Notes: generated by a model not told the origin, from the letters alone. A DNA stretch of 64,000 nt from Dimorphilus gyrociliatus (GCA_904063045.1 CAJFCJ010000018.1:124001-188000), one strand, 5' to 3'. Shown: positions 47,997 to 61,900, counted from the first letter of the stretch. Numbers and translations are program-made.

Positions 47997-48293
47997 TCTC
48001 TAGATTAGACATAATCTATTTGAGTTCATAGCAAATGATAAGATTGACTTGATATAATAACGTGAAAACTCTTCCACTTCTCTTTAAAACATGTGTCAAT
48101 TAAACACCTTACAGAATATCATATTGAAAATATGTCGGAAAAATGTCCCGTTAATGCAGCAACTCCCAATCTTAATCCCGAAAGTAGAAATGGAAAGAAG
48201 AATATTTAGATAGTGTACGCTCACCCCGACAACAAAAAAAGTTTAAATGCTGCTTTTTTGAAGGCTGAGAAATATGTATTCGCCAATGCAAGT
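47997..48293 (+). pseudogene. Copy of the NQO promoter and 5' coding part, with a stop codon
   Basis: About 295 bases nearly identical to 39414-39709, covering promoter, 5' UTR and the first 50 or so codons of the NQO-like gene. I see only two small clusters of change. One of them turns TTTTGATAG into TTTAGATAG, creating a stop inside the ILIVYAHP nucleotide-binding strand. The copy ends abruptly at AATGCA|AGTTACC. Dead fragment. Confidence 0.85.
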
Positions 48294-48348
48294 TACCAAA
48301 TAGACGAAAATTAACTTGTTTTATATTAATAAAGTAAGCAAAGAATTC

Positions 48349-49215
48349 TGCTCACATTTTTATCATAATCACAGATTAAGAATAAAGCGTAAATGAACAA
48401 ATAACTTATTTGGTATTTAAGATATTTTATTTGTTTATGATTTCATAAAATACAAAATAGGCATAAGAGTTTTGAGCATGTTTAATATACATGCAGCTAT
48501 TTCACTCTTTATTGTAACTGCAAATTTGCTAATATAAAACTTTTTTTTAAGACTGCAATTCAATTATTAATAAAGTTTTTTTAAAAATATTCTCTACCAA
48601 GGTCTTTAACACTCGATCCGTCGTAAGCTGGATTTCGAACTCCATCAACATGATGCTGCTGCTGCAACATAAAATAATGTTAGTTCTTATGAAAGGCAAT
48701 CTGTTTTTTGGAATTTGTGCTGTACACATTGTGCCCTTTAGATGGACCTCTAAAAGTTTCTCCAGTTTCCTCTGTCTGATTAGTCAAGAAAGAAATACTT
48801 TATATTATTGCTGATATTTAAGTCAACAATAACAGCATATCAATACACAATCATACAAGCAAATCAAAAGGAAAGTGGAAAGCTGTTTATAGTCTATATT
48901 TTCACTCGATATCATACCTTATTCAATTTATACTTTCTCCTAACTGATAATAACTGAAATTTAATTTCTTTCAAGGAGTCATAGTCTGATGACTCATAAG
49001 ACGTTGATGGAATATCATCTAACCTATATACCAAGTCAATTATATATAAACTCCCTTATGTATTTCATAACAGACCTAAGGGCGCTTTTTTTCCCCAAAA
49101 CTGATCTGGAGTCACTGTCTTCTAAAAGCTGTTATTTTTATCTCTTTTATAAAAATATTGTGCAATATGAAGTGTTATCCTATATGATTGTCTAGTTATA
49201 ACAAAAGACTGTTAC
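48349..49215. repeat. Duplicated block, copy 2 (partner 46069-46860)
   Basis: The 3' UTR, last two exons and adjacent intron of the mucin gene are present twice. The 3' UTR parts differ noticeably, while about 48600-49200 and 46237-46830 are almost identical apart from a few substitutions and small indels. Confidence 0.85.
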
Positions 49216-52200
49216 AAACAACATGATTCATTTCTATTAACTTACTTTACGGCGACTTTTCTAAATGTTTTTTTTATTACTTTAGACGTTTTGAAAGAAA
49301 TGTAAAGAAATGATTTGAAACCTTATCGTCATAGAGGGCACCATTACTATTACTTGTGATTGCTGTGCCAGTTGCGCTTGCTGGTGCCCAGTGTTCAACA
49401 TTGATATCGCCTTGATGTTGATAAGCGTCTTCTTTCTTATGTCTAAGGAAGGCGTAAGAGTGAATAGCTCTATGTTGCCTGAAATTGAAAAGATTCATTT
49501 AAAAAATTATTTTTCTTTTACTTTTTTTAAAAAAGCAAATTAATTATCCCTATTCCAATGACACATTTTAATTAAATTAATCAATAAGCAATTAAACGGT
49601 GTTAATGAATAAAAATAAGGCTGGTCAAATATCCACGAACTTTCAGCTTACCATTTTATACCGTAGGATTTTCGATATATTATAATATTTGATAAATGTG
49701 TTAGTCTATCGTAATTAATTATAGAATTGTTAATTTACCTTACGCATATACATATTATTATTATCAAAAACAAAAAGCATATTCCTCCAAGTGCCGCTCC
49801 AACTGCTATTGTAATAGTTTTCCATTCTATCAATTAAAGTAAATTTTTATTAAAAATTATTTAAAACCTTTATAAAATATTCTCACTGTCTGAACTTTCT
49901 ATCTCTTCTTCGCAGAATGGTCCTTTCCAGTCTTTCGTACACCTTGGAAAAAGGAAATTATGGAGATTTATAGAATTTGTTAAATGTAATATCCGTACTT
50001 GCAGACGATAGATTCTCCATCATCAGTTTTCTTGCATTCTCCGCCGTTTTTGCAGGTATCTTTATGACAAAGCTCTGAAAAAATGTGTTCATATGTAGAC
50101 CATTTACGAGTATAAAAGTATAAAACACTGTAAGAACTAACTGTCGCATGAAAGTTCGACAGCATTCCACTTATAAGAAGGATTGCAAGGACATTTAAAG
50201 GATCCAGGTAAGTTTAAGCAGGTGCTATTTGCTGGACAGATGTATTGGTCTTCTCTTAAACATTCATTTATGTCTGTTTGATGGAAGGGAAAAAGAGAAT
50301 TTTTGGATTACTTAGGTAACCCCGGTTTTGTGAAGGAATGGAAAATGAACAGAATCACAGGATTTTAGATAATATATAATAACCTTTGCAGATGTTGGAT
50401 TGTCCTTTGTAGGCTTCATAGCCTGTTTTACAGGTACATAAAAAGCTTCCGTATTCATTTGTGGAACAATTAGTTGAGGTATAATCACAATCATTGTCGC
50501 TTGATTTTATGCATAAATCTTTAGCTGGAAACACACAACTGTTACAGAAATATATAAAACTTTCAACTGAATTAAATTACCTCCGGCAGTTGTAGCTGAT
50601 TTATCAAGACCATAAAATTCACCTCTAATACATTTGGGCCCATCACCAACATGGCAATGTTGAGTATATGACATAAAATCTTTTGATATACTTGTTGCAT
50701 TCAGGTCTTGATTGTTTAAATCATTAAACAAAATATCAAATTTAACTATAATACTTCCATTCCTGGAAAACAAGTTGGTTTTTATCGTTAAATGTTAAGT
50801 ATTATTTAGAGGAAATTACTGAAGTGAAGTGAGGAGTATCCCAGAAAATTCTTTTTCGTATTTTGACTTGAAAAAGAGTGATATCTATAAAGAAATATTT
50901 TGTTAATGTATAGTTATCTATGAAAGAAAGTTAACGTCTTCTCTTACGTCTGAGGAGTTTGATTCGATTGTTCTTTTCATTATTTGAAAGTCTTGAGAAT
51001 CCGAGGTTTTCATATTATTATTCCAATTTAAGTAAACGCCAGGTTTAACCATAAAAAGAGAACTCTTAACTTGCCCCGAAAATCTCTTGGAAACTGAAAG
51101 AGAAGTTTCATGAGAAAAATAAAAATATTATAATTTATGCAAACTTTTTTGGCATATATTGTCTCCATTCCTAAACCACTGTGCCCTACAGTGACACGAA
51201 TAACTCCCAAGTGAATTCGTCTGAGAATATTTAATGAACACTTTTAATATAGCATACTATTTGAGAACTCACGCAATATTCCCCTTCCTTAGTGCAAACT
51301 TTCTCTCCTTTCCAACCTTCAGTACATTCATTAATATCTAAATTGGGAAAGAGAATAATACCTTATACTAAAGCTTTTGTGTCCTGGAAATTCATCAATT
51401 GAATGCTGACAAAGATAATTTGAAACTTTACCTGTGCATTTATGACCAACTTGATTATATCCTGGAGAACAAGAGCATATATAGGATGTTTCATTGTTTT
51501 GGCAATGTTGCTCACAGGGATTCCGTATAGCACATTGATCTTCATCTGCAATTGTTTCACTTTCCTCAATTACCATAAATGAGCAGATATTTGATACTCA
51601 CTGAAGCACTTAATTCCATCTGTTCCTTTCATTCCTGCTGGACAAGACCCACATTGATAGCCATTGGTTTCATCTGTGCAGACAACAGAGGGATAACAAG
51701 GCTTAAAGATACTGCAAATCGTCCTAGCAGTCTGACAATATGTATTATCATAGAGTAATCCACATTTACAAGACAAAATACCAAAGTTATCTGTCAAAGT
51801 GAAATTATAAATCTTTCTTTCATATGCAAATATAATATAGTTTCATGTACTTTCAAGAAACATGAACTTTTCCGAGCACAGTCTACTATTTTGACAAGGG
51901 CATAGTCTTAAGTGAGGATAATAACGATCTGTCATTCCATTGCTGGTCGCAATAAATTTCAAAAATAATTTACTGTTAGAATTTGTCCAAAATGTTCTAT
52001 TCGTTGGAAAGATAGATATATCCATATTTTCTGGTGAAAATGTATACTCGGAAGAGAGAAGATTTGTTTCGAGTGTCAAGTTTATTCCGTCATTATAGAA
52101 GGTTTTTAGTTTTATGGACACATTTGAATAAAAATTTAAATCAATATTTTGAGGCAATTCACGATGGAAAATTTTGTATGTTTTACCTATATATTTAAAA

Positions 52201-55200
52201 AAAACCCAATAAATAGAAAATAGAGAATCTGCAGAAGAATCTTTGTTATATCTTACCAAACGTAATTAGTCTTGTTTGAAAAGTTTGCTCAAATTGCTGC
52301 AAAGCATAATATATATAAATATGGGATATGCATTGCAGTTTAGTACAGTAAAAATTGACTTACTTCCGATTGTGTTATGTTTATGTTTTCAATTTTCGCT
52401 TCAGGATAATCTGATAAATCTTTATTAAAGTCTGAGAAAGTTTTATTGTGACCATCAAATGTATAATTAAATAAAGTTGTTGAATTGAGTAGACTCCCTA
52501 GAGGGCGATAATATAACAAAACATGTATAATTAGTTAATTTAACAAGTTAATTTACATTTCATAAAGTTTTCTTTTTCGTTAACTAAACCAGTGACGAGG
52601 TCCGTTCTGTTATATTTACTTTCAATAAAAAAATTAAGAGAATGTTCAAGTATCTTCAGCTGAAAAAAAAAACATTCTTCAAATGTATTTCATGAATTTA
52701 TTATACTATATTATACTTCAATGTAAGTTCCTTTTTTATAAAACAGTTCTATTGAGCCTTCTTTTTTGTTAAGTTTCATGTTAGGATGGGTCTTATTCAT
52801 TTCGTCAAACGATTGATCATCAATTGCAATCATCACTCTATTTTTAGACGATGATGCTCTCACTTCTATTTTCGGTGAATTTAAACCCTAAATTTTAATA
52901 ATTTGATTAAGATTAGATATTTATATTTAAAAAAATATTAAATTGATTTTAAGAATTAAACGGCTATATTTTACAGATTAATTACAAAATGTAAAATAAA
53001 TCGAATTAAGGATCGTTTACCTGTACAACAATTGCTTTTAATAGATAGCAACTATTATTTTTGAGGTCGGCAGTTGATTGAAAGCGTACTTGAATATTTA
53101 GATCATTTTCCCTTTATGATTTAATGACAATGTGTTTTCTTATAAGAAAATTATTTATATATTTAAATTTACCAGCTTTCATTAGTTTTATAAAAGTCAT
53201 ATTCTCCAGAACTATTTAGTGTATAAGAAATTCCATCAAAATTGGTTATATTGGAGCAACTGAATATTCCAGCTAATTGGAAAGAAAACACCAATTTAGA
53301 TTACAATCATCAAAAGATTCTTTCCTAGACCAATTTCACAAAACTACTGCATTTAAATTAATAATTACGTACCTGCTTTTGGAGGATTATAATCTTTGCA
53401 CGTATCTGAAGGTCTGCTCTTGTACAAATTTGCACAAGAAGGTTTTTCTTGACAACATTTATCTTTAAGATTTTCCTCATTTTTATTCTGGCGCGGATAT
53501 CCTCCATCAGGATAGCCTTGGAGGAGGAATTCGCTACAAAATACTTTAAATTTCATTTAAAGAACTCTTTCTAATTCAACATCATACCCGTCGTAGCAAC
53601 ATTTTTGAATTATTTGATTTTTCGAAAAAACAGAATCAAAGCAATTATTACTTATCAATTTAAATTCTTTATCAAGTTCAGCTAGTGCTCTATTACAAGG
53701 GCATGAATATGAAGCAAATTCTAAACTCTTCAAGTTTTCGCAGACATCATACCGAACACTACTGTTACCCAATTTTATATGAAACGTCCCGTTCACATCT
53801 AACGTTTGAATACTACCTATTATTACTACGTTGTCCATTATATTTAAGATTAAATCATACCTATATTAGAATACAAATCAGGCCTATAAAAATCCATATC
53901 GAGTGGAATCTTCTTCTTTAACCCATCATAAGCACCTACAGTAAATCTTCTAGGTTGCGACTTTGGAGACCAAAGCATACGATCTTGTTCATAGTTAAAT
54001 ATCGCATAGCTCTGATATAAGTCTGTGGCGATTATAACTTGAAACGTGGCATTCTGATCACTGTACAAATTTTGAGGATACGGAGAAACATTTTCCCAAG
54101 TGGCTATAAGGACTTCCGTAGGTTCAAATGGTACTTGCGATATATTTAACCTATCCATAATATCCTGTCCGTAAGTCGTGTTAAAATCAACAAGGTGATC
54201 CACATAAAGGCTACCGTTACCGGCCGACGAATCAATATCTGTCCAATAAATAGCCAGAAAAGGAAGAGTTTCAGGAAAAAAGTTATTTGAATAAGGGTTG
54301 ATAATTCCAATTTTTTCATCAAATGTTATATAACCATTCATGCTTATCTGTAAAAATGAATATTAAATCACTTTTTTATCGTTGCCATATTTAAAGTTAT
54401 TTACATATATACTAGAGAAAAATTTGCCGAAAAACGGAAAACCCTTTTCAAAAATAAATGGTCCCTCTATTTCGTCATCAGATGTAAATCTAGATGAATT
54501 TTTAGACAAGGCATAGGGCCAAACGACTATTCTTCTACAATTAAATTCTCCAATTCGATGATAATTTTGTTTGCATTGACACATATAATACCCGGGTATG
54601 TTTACACATGTCGTAGTATCGATATTGCAATTATTAGCAGATTCACATTCATTAACATCTGTTTTTATAAATGATTCATATTACAAATATTGTTGGAAAT
54701 TTTAAAATTGTAGAAAGAATTTAATTACCAATAGAACAATTTTGCCCCATCCAACCTCTAGGACAAATACATTGAAAAGTACTGTTCAAATTTGCAATGC
54801 ATAATCCTCCATTTAGGCAAGAATTTTCCAAGCAGGGGTCTACATCTATAACAAACAATAATGAAATAAATGCTTCAAGCTCTGATTATTGAATACCTAC
54901 ACTTTTCACAAATTTTCCCAGTAAATATAGAGTGGCAGTCGCATTTAAAACTGTTATTATTTAGGTCAACGCAAGTCCCATTATTCAAGCAGGGATTCGA
55001 AAGGCATACATTAACTGAAATTGAAGCTAAACTATTAAAGCCATTATTTTCCATTTACGGAACAACTTGGCACAAGTGCGTTAAAGGATTTAATGTGAAA
55101 TTCTTGTTTTTTTTATTAAAAAGTTACTTTTTTCTACTAATTACAAATTGAAGCAATTATCATTGCTCTGAGATGACTAAATGACTCCAAAGTGAATCCC

Positions 55201-57106
55201 TTACCTACTGATGACGTTGGAGAAACAGATATTGTGTCCTGCGTTACAGTAGATATACCTACAACATTAGTTAGAGCATAAGTGATACAAATGTGCATAT
55301 TTCTTTACCATCAGAGTCGAATATAGAAGATGCTGCCAATGACACATCACTATTAGATGAGAACTCGACAAAGCTTGTATCTAAATCAGTAGCAGTGAAC
55401 ATTTCGAATGTTGAAAAAGTGTCGTTTTTAATTTCAATTGTTTCCGTAGGTGAAATAGTGTTGTCTACAGACGCAGTATTGTTATACAATGTTGAATTAG
55501 GAGAATAACTTTCTGTTACTTCACTTGGTAATATAGAGTCGTTAACAGACATGGTATTGTTATAAGAAGCTGAAGATGAAGATTCACTTTCCAGTGGCTC
55601 GGATGGTGAAATTAGAACTGTTGATGACAATGAATTGTTGAATGCAACTGAAGACGTAGATACGCTCTCCATTATTTCACTCGATGATATAAGCATACTT
55701 GGCGAAAGTGTATCGTTTAGAACATTTGAAAATGAAGGCTCACTTTCAAGTGTACTAGTAGGCGAAATGGTTACGTTTACAGACAATGTTTCATAAGTTA
55801 ATGTGGATAAAGAAGACTCTTTCTCTGTCTCAACTTCAGACATATTTTGATGACTTGTTTGATTTAAAAACTCCTGAATAGATGACATACTATTCGGAAA
55901 AGTTGTGCTCAATGTTTTATTTTCCTCCAAATCAATAGAAGATGATTCAACTTTAAACTCATTAGTTGACGATAAAATTTCGAGCACTGAAGAATCATAA
56001 GTTTCATTAACAACGTTAGTTTCAGTCAAAGTTGAGCTTTGAATGGATAAATTACTCTCTGGCTGTGAACCATTCAGTATTTGTGTCGATTCTGAAGAAA
56101 GTGACATTGAGTAAAAAAAAAAGAGATAATTATAATTTAAAATTCACCTTGGGTGTCATTTAAATTATTTGTAATGAATGAATTAGTTATTGATAAAGAA
56201 TTTGAAGAGTAAATTGCAGTACTGTTTGCAATAATATCATTTTCAATAGTACTTGGAGTTTCTATAGACCAGCCAGAGGTGAAATCACTCAATTGCTTTA
56301 TTTCGGAATCTGTTAAAGATAGGTCAGATGTTGTAGATAATATTTCCTCTACAGAATCAGCGGTAGCAATGATTTTAGAATGTTCATCTTCACTGAATGA
56401 TGGAGCTATGAAAAGAAGAAAAAACCTAAAGTAAAAATTTCAATGGAAAAAGTGTCCAAATTATTGACAGATTACAAAACAAACTTATTGTAGATTTATA
56501 AAAAGTTCACAAATGTCGATTGCAGGTAAGATAATAAATATACAAGAGATTTACAGTCTAGCGGTAATAAACTACCAGTCTTTTATCAACCACGCCCTCA
56601 AAGAGACGTGGTATTTTTAAGGTAGTAAAACGTCTTAAGATTCGTTCATTCATTCATCGTTTTTGAAACTAAGCGATTTAATTAAATTATCTTGAACATA
56701 ACAAATACATATACTAAATAAATATTTGATTACTTTTAAATTGATAACTAGTTGTAATTAATAGTTAATTTTCAACAGTTGGTTTTTTTTTGCTAATGTA
56801 GCAAAATAAAAATAAAGAGAATAATAATTAATAAAAATCTGCGCAAAAATTCAAATTTATATATTCTTTTATAATCTACGTAAAAAAAATCGATATTAGT
56901 TCAGCGATGCTGCAATGAAAAAAACATATGGTCTAAATAGCAAAATAATTAAAAAATATACCCATTTCAGTGAAAGACTTTTCTTCGGTTTTTCCGATAT
57001 TGGCTTCTGTAGTTAAAATCACTAAAATATATAATAAAACAGTAGCTGAACTCTTCAACGAGTTTCCAGTCGTGAATATTTTCGTTAACTCCTTTACTCT
57101 ATTCAT
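48581..57106 (-). CDS. MUC4-like transmembrane mucin (mucin-NIDO-AMOP-VWD-EGF-SEA-EGF-TM)
   Basis: Thirty-two exons in unbroken phase from ATG 57106 to the stop at 48581-48583, 1728 residues. Major exons: 57106-56962 (signal peptide), 56405-56148, 56091-55309 (Ser/Thr repeats), 55258-55205, 55014-54901 and 54845-54729 (EGF), 54658-54405 (EGF-Ca and NIDO start), 54347-53861 (NIDO), 53816-53588 and 53533-53373 (AMOP), 53272-51851 in seven exons (VWD region), 51790-51145 in four exons (EGF), 51093-50581 in three exons (SEA), 50518-49887 in four exons (EGF), 49826-49739 (membrane helix), 49478-49322, 48775-48728 and 48661-48581 (cytoplasmic tail). The order NIDO-AMOP-VWD then EGF and a membrane helix is the hallmark of MUC4 and related invertebrate mucin-like proteins. 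The SEA domain has a GSIIV self-cleavage-type motif at about residue 1413. Expected role: a cleaved, membrane-anchored epithelial glycoprotein. Confidence 0.87.
55400..55800 (-). repeat. Five imperfect 26-residue mucin repeats within exon 3
   Basis: Successive segments follow the pattern LS-x-x-x-x-ISPSE-x-x-ES-x-S-x-S-x-x-x-NN-T: for example SSTVLISPSEPLESESSSS, VNDSILPSEVTESYSPNST and VDNTISPTETIEIKNDTFS. Units are 78-81 bases, diverged, Ser/Thr-rich and carry NNT/NNS N-glycosylation sites. This is the O-glycosylated stalk of the mucin and is the part deleted from the 47-kb copy. Confidence 0.8.
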
Positions 57107-58975
57107 AATTTTTTTCGCTAATGTTATATATGCCCAATTTTTCTTTACCGGTTGTCTCTTATTTCTTTAGGATGTTGCTCAAATCAAGAACCTTTTTACT
57201 TTGTCGTACTAGATGACTAAATCGACTGGCACCAGGTTCTTTATTTCTCATGCATATAGGGGTGGCGCTTTAACAGGTGATGTTAATTTGTGTATTGGAA
57301 AAAATTGATATTTTCCCACGTGTTAAAACAATATTTCTTCGAAAGTTTATAAAGGTAGAGTGTGACTTACATATTTATATATATTGTCATATCTAATTTG
57401 GTAACCGTTTTAATGCAAACTAATGAATTTGAATAAAAACAAATTAACACTAGAGAAATTTGTTTAATTTATTGAAAAACATTCACATGAACTAAAAAAA
57501 GCCTCTTGAATGCATGGTTGGATTATGTAATTATTTTCCTTTTGAACGAAAAAAGACTACATAAAAGTCACAATCATAAAGATGGCACCAGATGTTGTAG
57601 TGAATGTGGGATAAACAAAGAAGAAAATTATTCAATTGAGGCTTTTTTAAGGTTTCACTATTAATTATACGTAAAAAATATAGCAATATTGCATAAATGC
57701 ATAAATCGTTTTAATTCTAAATCTGAAAACATTTAAGCCGACAAAGACTAAAAGACACTGGGTTTTTTAATATACCGTAAATATAATAAAATATCAAATG
57801 TAAATAAGTTTTAGAAGATTGAGTTTTTTTACCTAAAATAGAAAATAGTTAGGATAAAATATTACAAATATTGGAAAAGGTTAACGTAGAATTTTAAAAT
57901 ATGACTAGAAAGAGTCTAATCTGTAGGATTTTGTAAAAGATATTACTTTTTGCAGATATTTTTCATGATTACAGATGGCAGCACCGTAGATACTTTCCGC
58001 TTGATCCGGAAGACGGAGATCAGGGATAAGATAAACGACTTGTTTTCAATGATTAATAACAAAATATCAGATATTTAAAAACAGCTTCCAATCTTAGTTT
58101 CAATTCGCAATTAAATCAGGTTCAGAAAGTGTAAAGGTATTTTTATCTCACTCTTAGGTCGGAACAGGAATAAAACGTAAACATACAATGTTTTTCTTTT
58201 AAAACTGTCCAGAAGTCCGCTAATTCTCTATAAAAGTGAACTACTAAGATGTAAAGAATATTGATAAACCAAGATTAATTAGAATAATACAAGTTGAAAT
58301 TATTAATTCCTCACAATATGTATAATACTGACAGTGGAGCACATTGGTTTAGTATTTAAAATACATACCAAAATTTAGATAATATACTTTAAAGATCTCG
58401 GTAAAATTTATAATGAAACATTATAAAATTGGACTTTTGAGATCGACTATTTTCAAGCAAAGACAAAGCAGTTGGAAAATGATGGATGAACAAAGGAATT
58501 ATGAACAAAGCTTTCTTCATGCATTACACGCCTCGAGAGAAGCGCTCTTTTGATGAGTACAATGAAAAATGTTGATGAGGATTCATATTTCACCTTGCTC
58601 AAAGGAAAGTTGCAAAAACTAGCTTATTTTCTTTTAAGTCACATAACTTATTTTAAACGAGTATAATGTTATTACAAAAAAATAATAATATAAAAATAAC
58701 ATAAACAGAATAATTATTTAAAGATGAATGATAAAGAGATAAGACATTAAGATAAGAATAATATTTGATATTATTAAAGTACGAACAATAAGTATAATCA
58801 TGATAATAATAATAATATTTATTCTAAGCTACGGATTTAAAAAAGTTTCTTCTTTCTTAAGATGAAATATCATTAGTTTACATAAATTGAATTTTATAAA
58901 AATACACAATACATAACAATCTTTATACACACTGGTTGTGTGTATTGTTCAGTTTGATGGAAAAAACAAAATATT
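57107..58975. other. Gap between mucin and DUSP10-like genes
   Basis: No coding exon found. Mucin promoter and DUSP 3' UTR are expected. CAGATGGCAGC occurs at about 57972. Confidence 0.5.
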
Positions 58976-61900
58976 TTACTGTATCCTCAAACAAGGAATC
59001 AGCTGCCTTTTTATTTCACCTTTGTTCAATGATTCTTCAAAGGTCATTAATTGTCCCATAAAATTCAAATTAGGTGATACCACATCTCTTTTAGACTTAA
59101 CATATTTATATGCATCGTAGGCGGTCAAGTTGGTTTTCCTGAGTATATAAGAAATTGTTATGGTAGCCGAGCGAGAAACGCCGGCTTGACAGTGGACTAG
59201 AACTTTTCCGCCAGATTTTCTGGCTTTTTCTGTAAGAAAAGAATAAAAATTTAGATATTAGAGAATAAAAGTTAATGAAAAACGACACATTCATCCTGAG
59301 AACAAAAGAGTCGCAATCAAGCATTCGTGACTCATGCATTTCACGCATACACACGTGCACTGCAAACGCGCTCTTATCTAATGACTCAGCTAAAAGCTTA
59401 CAAGAGTTTGCCCAAGAAAGGAAGCAAAATTTTTAGCTCAGCGTCGATAATCTACATATATTCTAACACGATTAACAGCAGCTCGTCAGTCAAATATATG
59501 TCACGTGATAAAAGGGATTTTTCATAGGAGTTCATTCATGCATACATATATAACACTTGACACTCAGCTTAATCAAATTCATTTACTCAATTAACTCTCT
59601 GATTCATTTCTATTTGCATAATATTTCTCAGTGTTAAGTTTCTGCTTTGAGCCAACGGCCCAGTAGCGTACTCAAACAAGACACAATTACAAACATTAAG
59701 CAATTGTTTACCCTATGTCTTATGTGTGAATTTCATCTCTTTAGCGAACGATATCTAATAGAAAAGAACTCACACTCCCCCTCCCTCCCAACCAATATAA
59801 ATACAGTACTGATAGTTAGTCAGACTTATTGTTCAGATGGAAATGAAAAAGTAAAACTAAAACATTCACAGCATACAGTTGTTTCATAAGACATTCTTAA
59901 TATACTTGCCAATAAATTCGAAGGCTTCCTCAAAATATTGTTTGAGATCTTGTTGCGAGCTATCATTTGCTGGAAGTCGCTGATAAATAATTCCACATGA
60001 CGAAAAGTGTTCAGGAAGGTGTGAAGTACAATTCAAAATGTGAGTAATACCGAAAGAGTCAATTGTGCATCTATCCGAGGCATCTCGTTCATTGCCTAGA
60101 GATTGTCAAAACTAAACAATGTCCTTGGACATATTACCCATTAACTTACCAATATAAAGAAATGGGAGGACTTCCGCAACAGGTGCAAGTTCTATGTCAA
60201 CGTTCTGTTCTTCAGGTGGAGTTGTTGGGCTTAAAATAGGATTGCCGCATTTCTCTACACAGAAATCCTTCTTTTGGTATTTAAACTCTTTTATTCCTCC
60301 TGAATCAAAAATTTCTCACATGAATAATTTTTATAACGAAGTCGATCTAAATTATCTCTACAATTCAAGACTAAATTCTACAATTCAAGCTAGATTAGAC
60401 CTTCACACTTAAAAAAATGCTCAACCTTTTCGTCTTGTTAGCTGCACGTAGGGTTTAAACAATGGAATACTTAAACATACTTTAAGCTTCCTTGTTTGAT
60501 CATTGTCAGATCTGATAGTCAACTCTTTATTGCTATCACATAATGCTACAGCATTATAATCATTACATCCCTGTGATTCTGATTCTGAAGCTATACAAGG
60601 AAGCATCTTCATATTTGAGAATGCTCGCAACACAGTTTATCATTCGGAAAGTGAAAGACAATTGCCATGGTACAAAATCTGACTCATAATTTGGAATCAT
60701 CTGGTACAGATGGCGTTGGTGAAGCAACAAAATGATTCATAACCTTTATGCTTTTAATGCTACATGTTGAAATGCGCAGCGCAAAAAACTTGACCTGCTT
60801 CAAGATAAGAGAGCAAATTCCCATAAACCTTTTTGTCTTTTAGTTATATTTTCCCATGCTTTTGATGAATTGAATATTTTTTAATTATATATTCATTCTA
60901 AATTAACTATAAATAAAATATAACTAAAATCTATAGTGAGTTTAGGCAGATCCACCACTGGCCAGGAATAGTTTTAAAGAATACTGTTAAGCAGAACACC
61001 TTAAACAAGAGAACAGCAGATGCGTGTGAATTTTCTCCATGAGAACGCATGTCTTTTGCATAAAGTGTTGAACTCTTTAGTTGAGTTTTTAAACCAATAG
61101 TATTATCGCTGTCACTTTGGCAGCATCTAAACCGAATCAAAAGTATTAGTATCGATTTTTGAGAAAAATATGTTATCTGTTACATTACAGATGTGATCAA
61201 ACTACTGACCTAGTTAGAATGCTTCAGACTATTGTAATAAATTTTCGACTAATTTTTTATAAAAAAGTTTGATAAGCTTTCAAGAAGTTTTTTTCTTTGC
61301 CTTTACATTATATGACTGTGATAAGATAACAGTCGCCTATTGGGAAATGTGCTTTTTTGCATAACAGGTAAATACAATGTCTTAAAATAAATTTGAGAAT
61401 TTATACAAAGATAAAACATACTTGGCTTTTTGCCATACTCTATATACGTTTACATATGCAGGCTAAAAAATTACTGTAAACAAAAATTATTTGCCTGTCA
61501 AATAGGCCTGATTATGTATTGCGCCAACAGATGGCGTTATATGTCGAAAGGGATCGTCATGATCCTTTAAAAAAGTCAACTAACAGATGTCCGAAAATCT
61601 TTTATCAAAATTATTCGGTATCGTTAATTTAGGCCAATTTTTATTTATTTATAGATTAATAAGGCATTAAAACTATAGACTTCAGTCTTTCATTTAAATT
61701 GCTGAATGTCTCTTTTTAAAATAGGATTTCATTTCAGCACTACTTCTAATTGCTAATATTTTCAATATAAAAATAAATTTTTATCCATATAAAGAAACAA
61801 ATAAGGGCGTCTAAATTTATCGACAGTGACGTCAATGAATATAATGTTGAATTTTTTTTTGAAAAACAAAATTAATTGTAATCACAGTTGATTTCCGTCG

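Noticed and set aside
46069-49215. Transposon as the cause of the repeats
   Set aside because: I found no terminal inverted repeats, target duplications, transposase or reverse transcriptase frame around the duplicated blocks.
54870-55151. Plus-strand 93-codon frame
   Set aside because: Antisense of the EGF exon at 54901-55014 plus intron.
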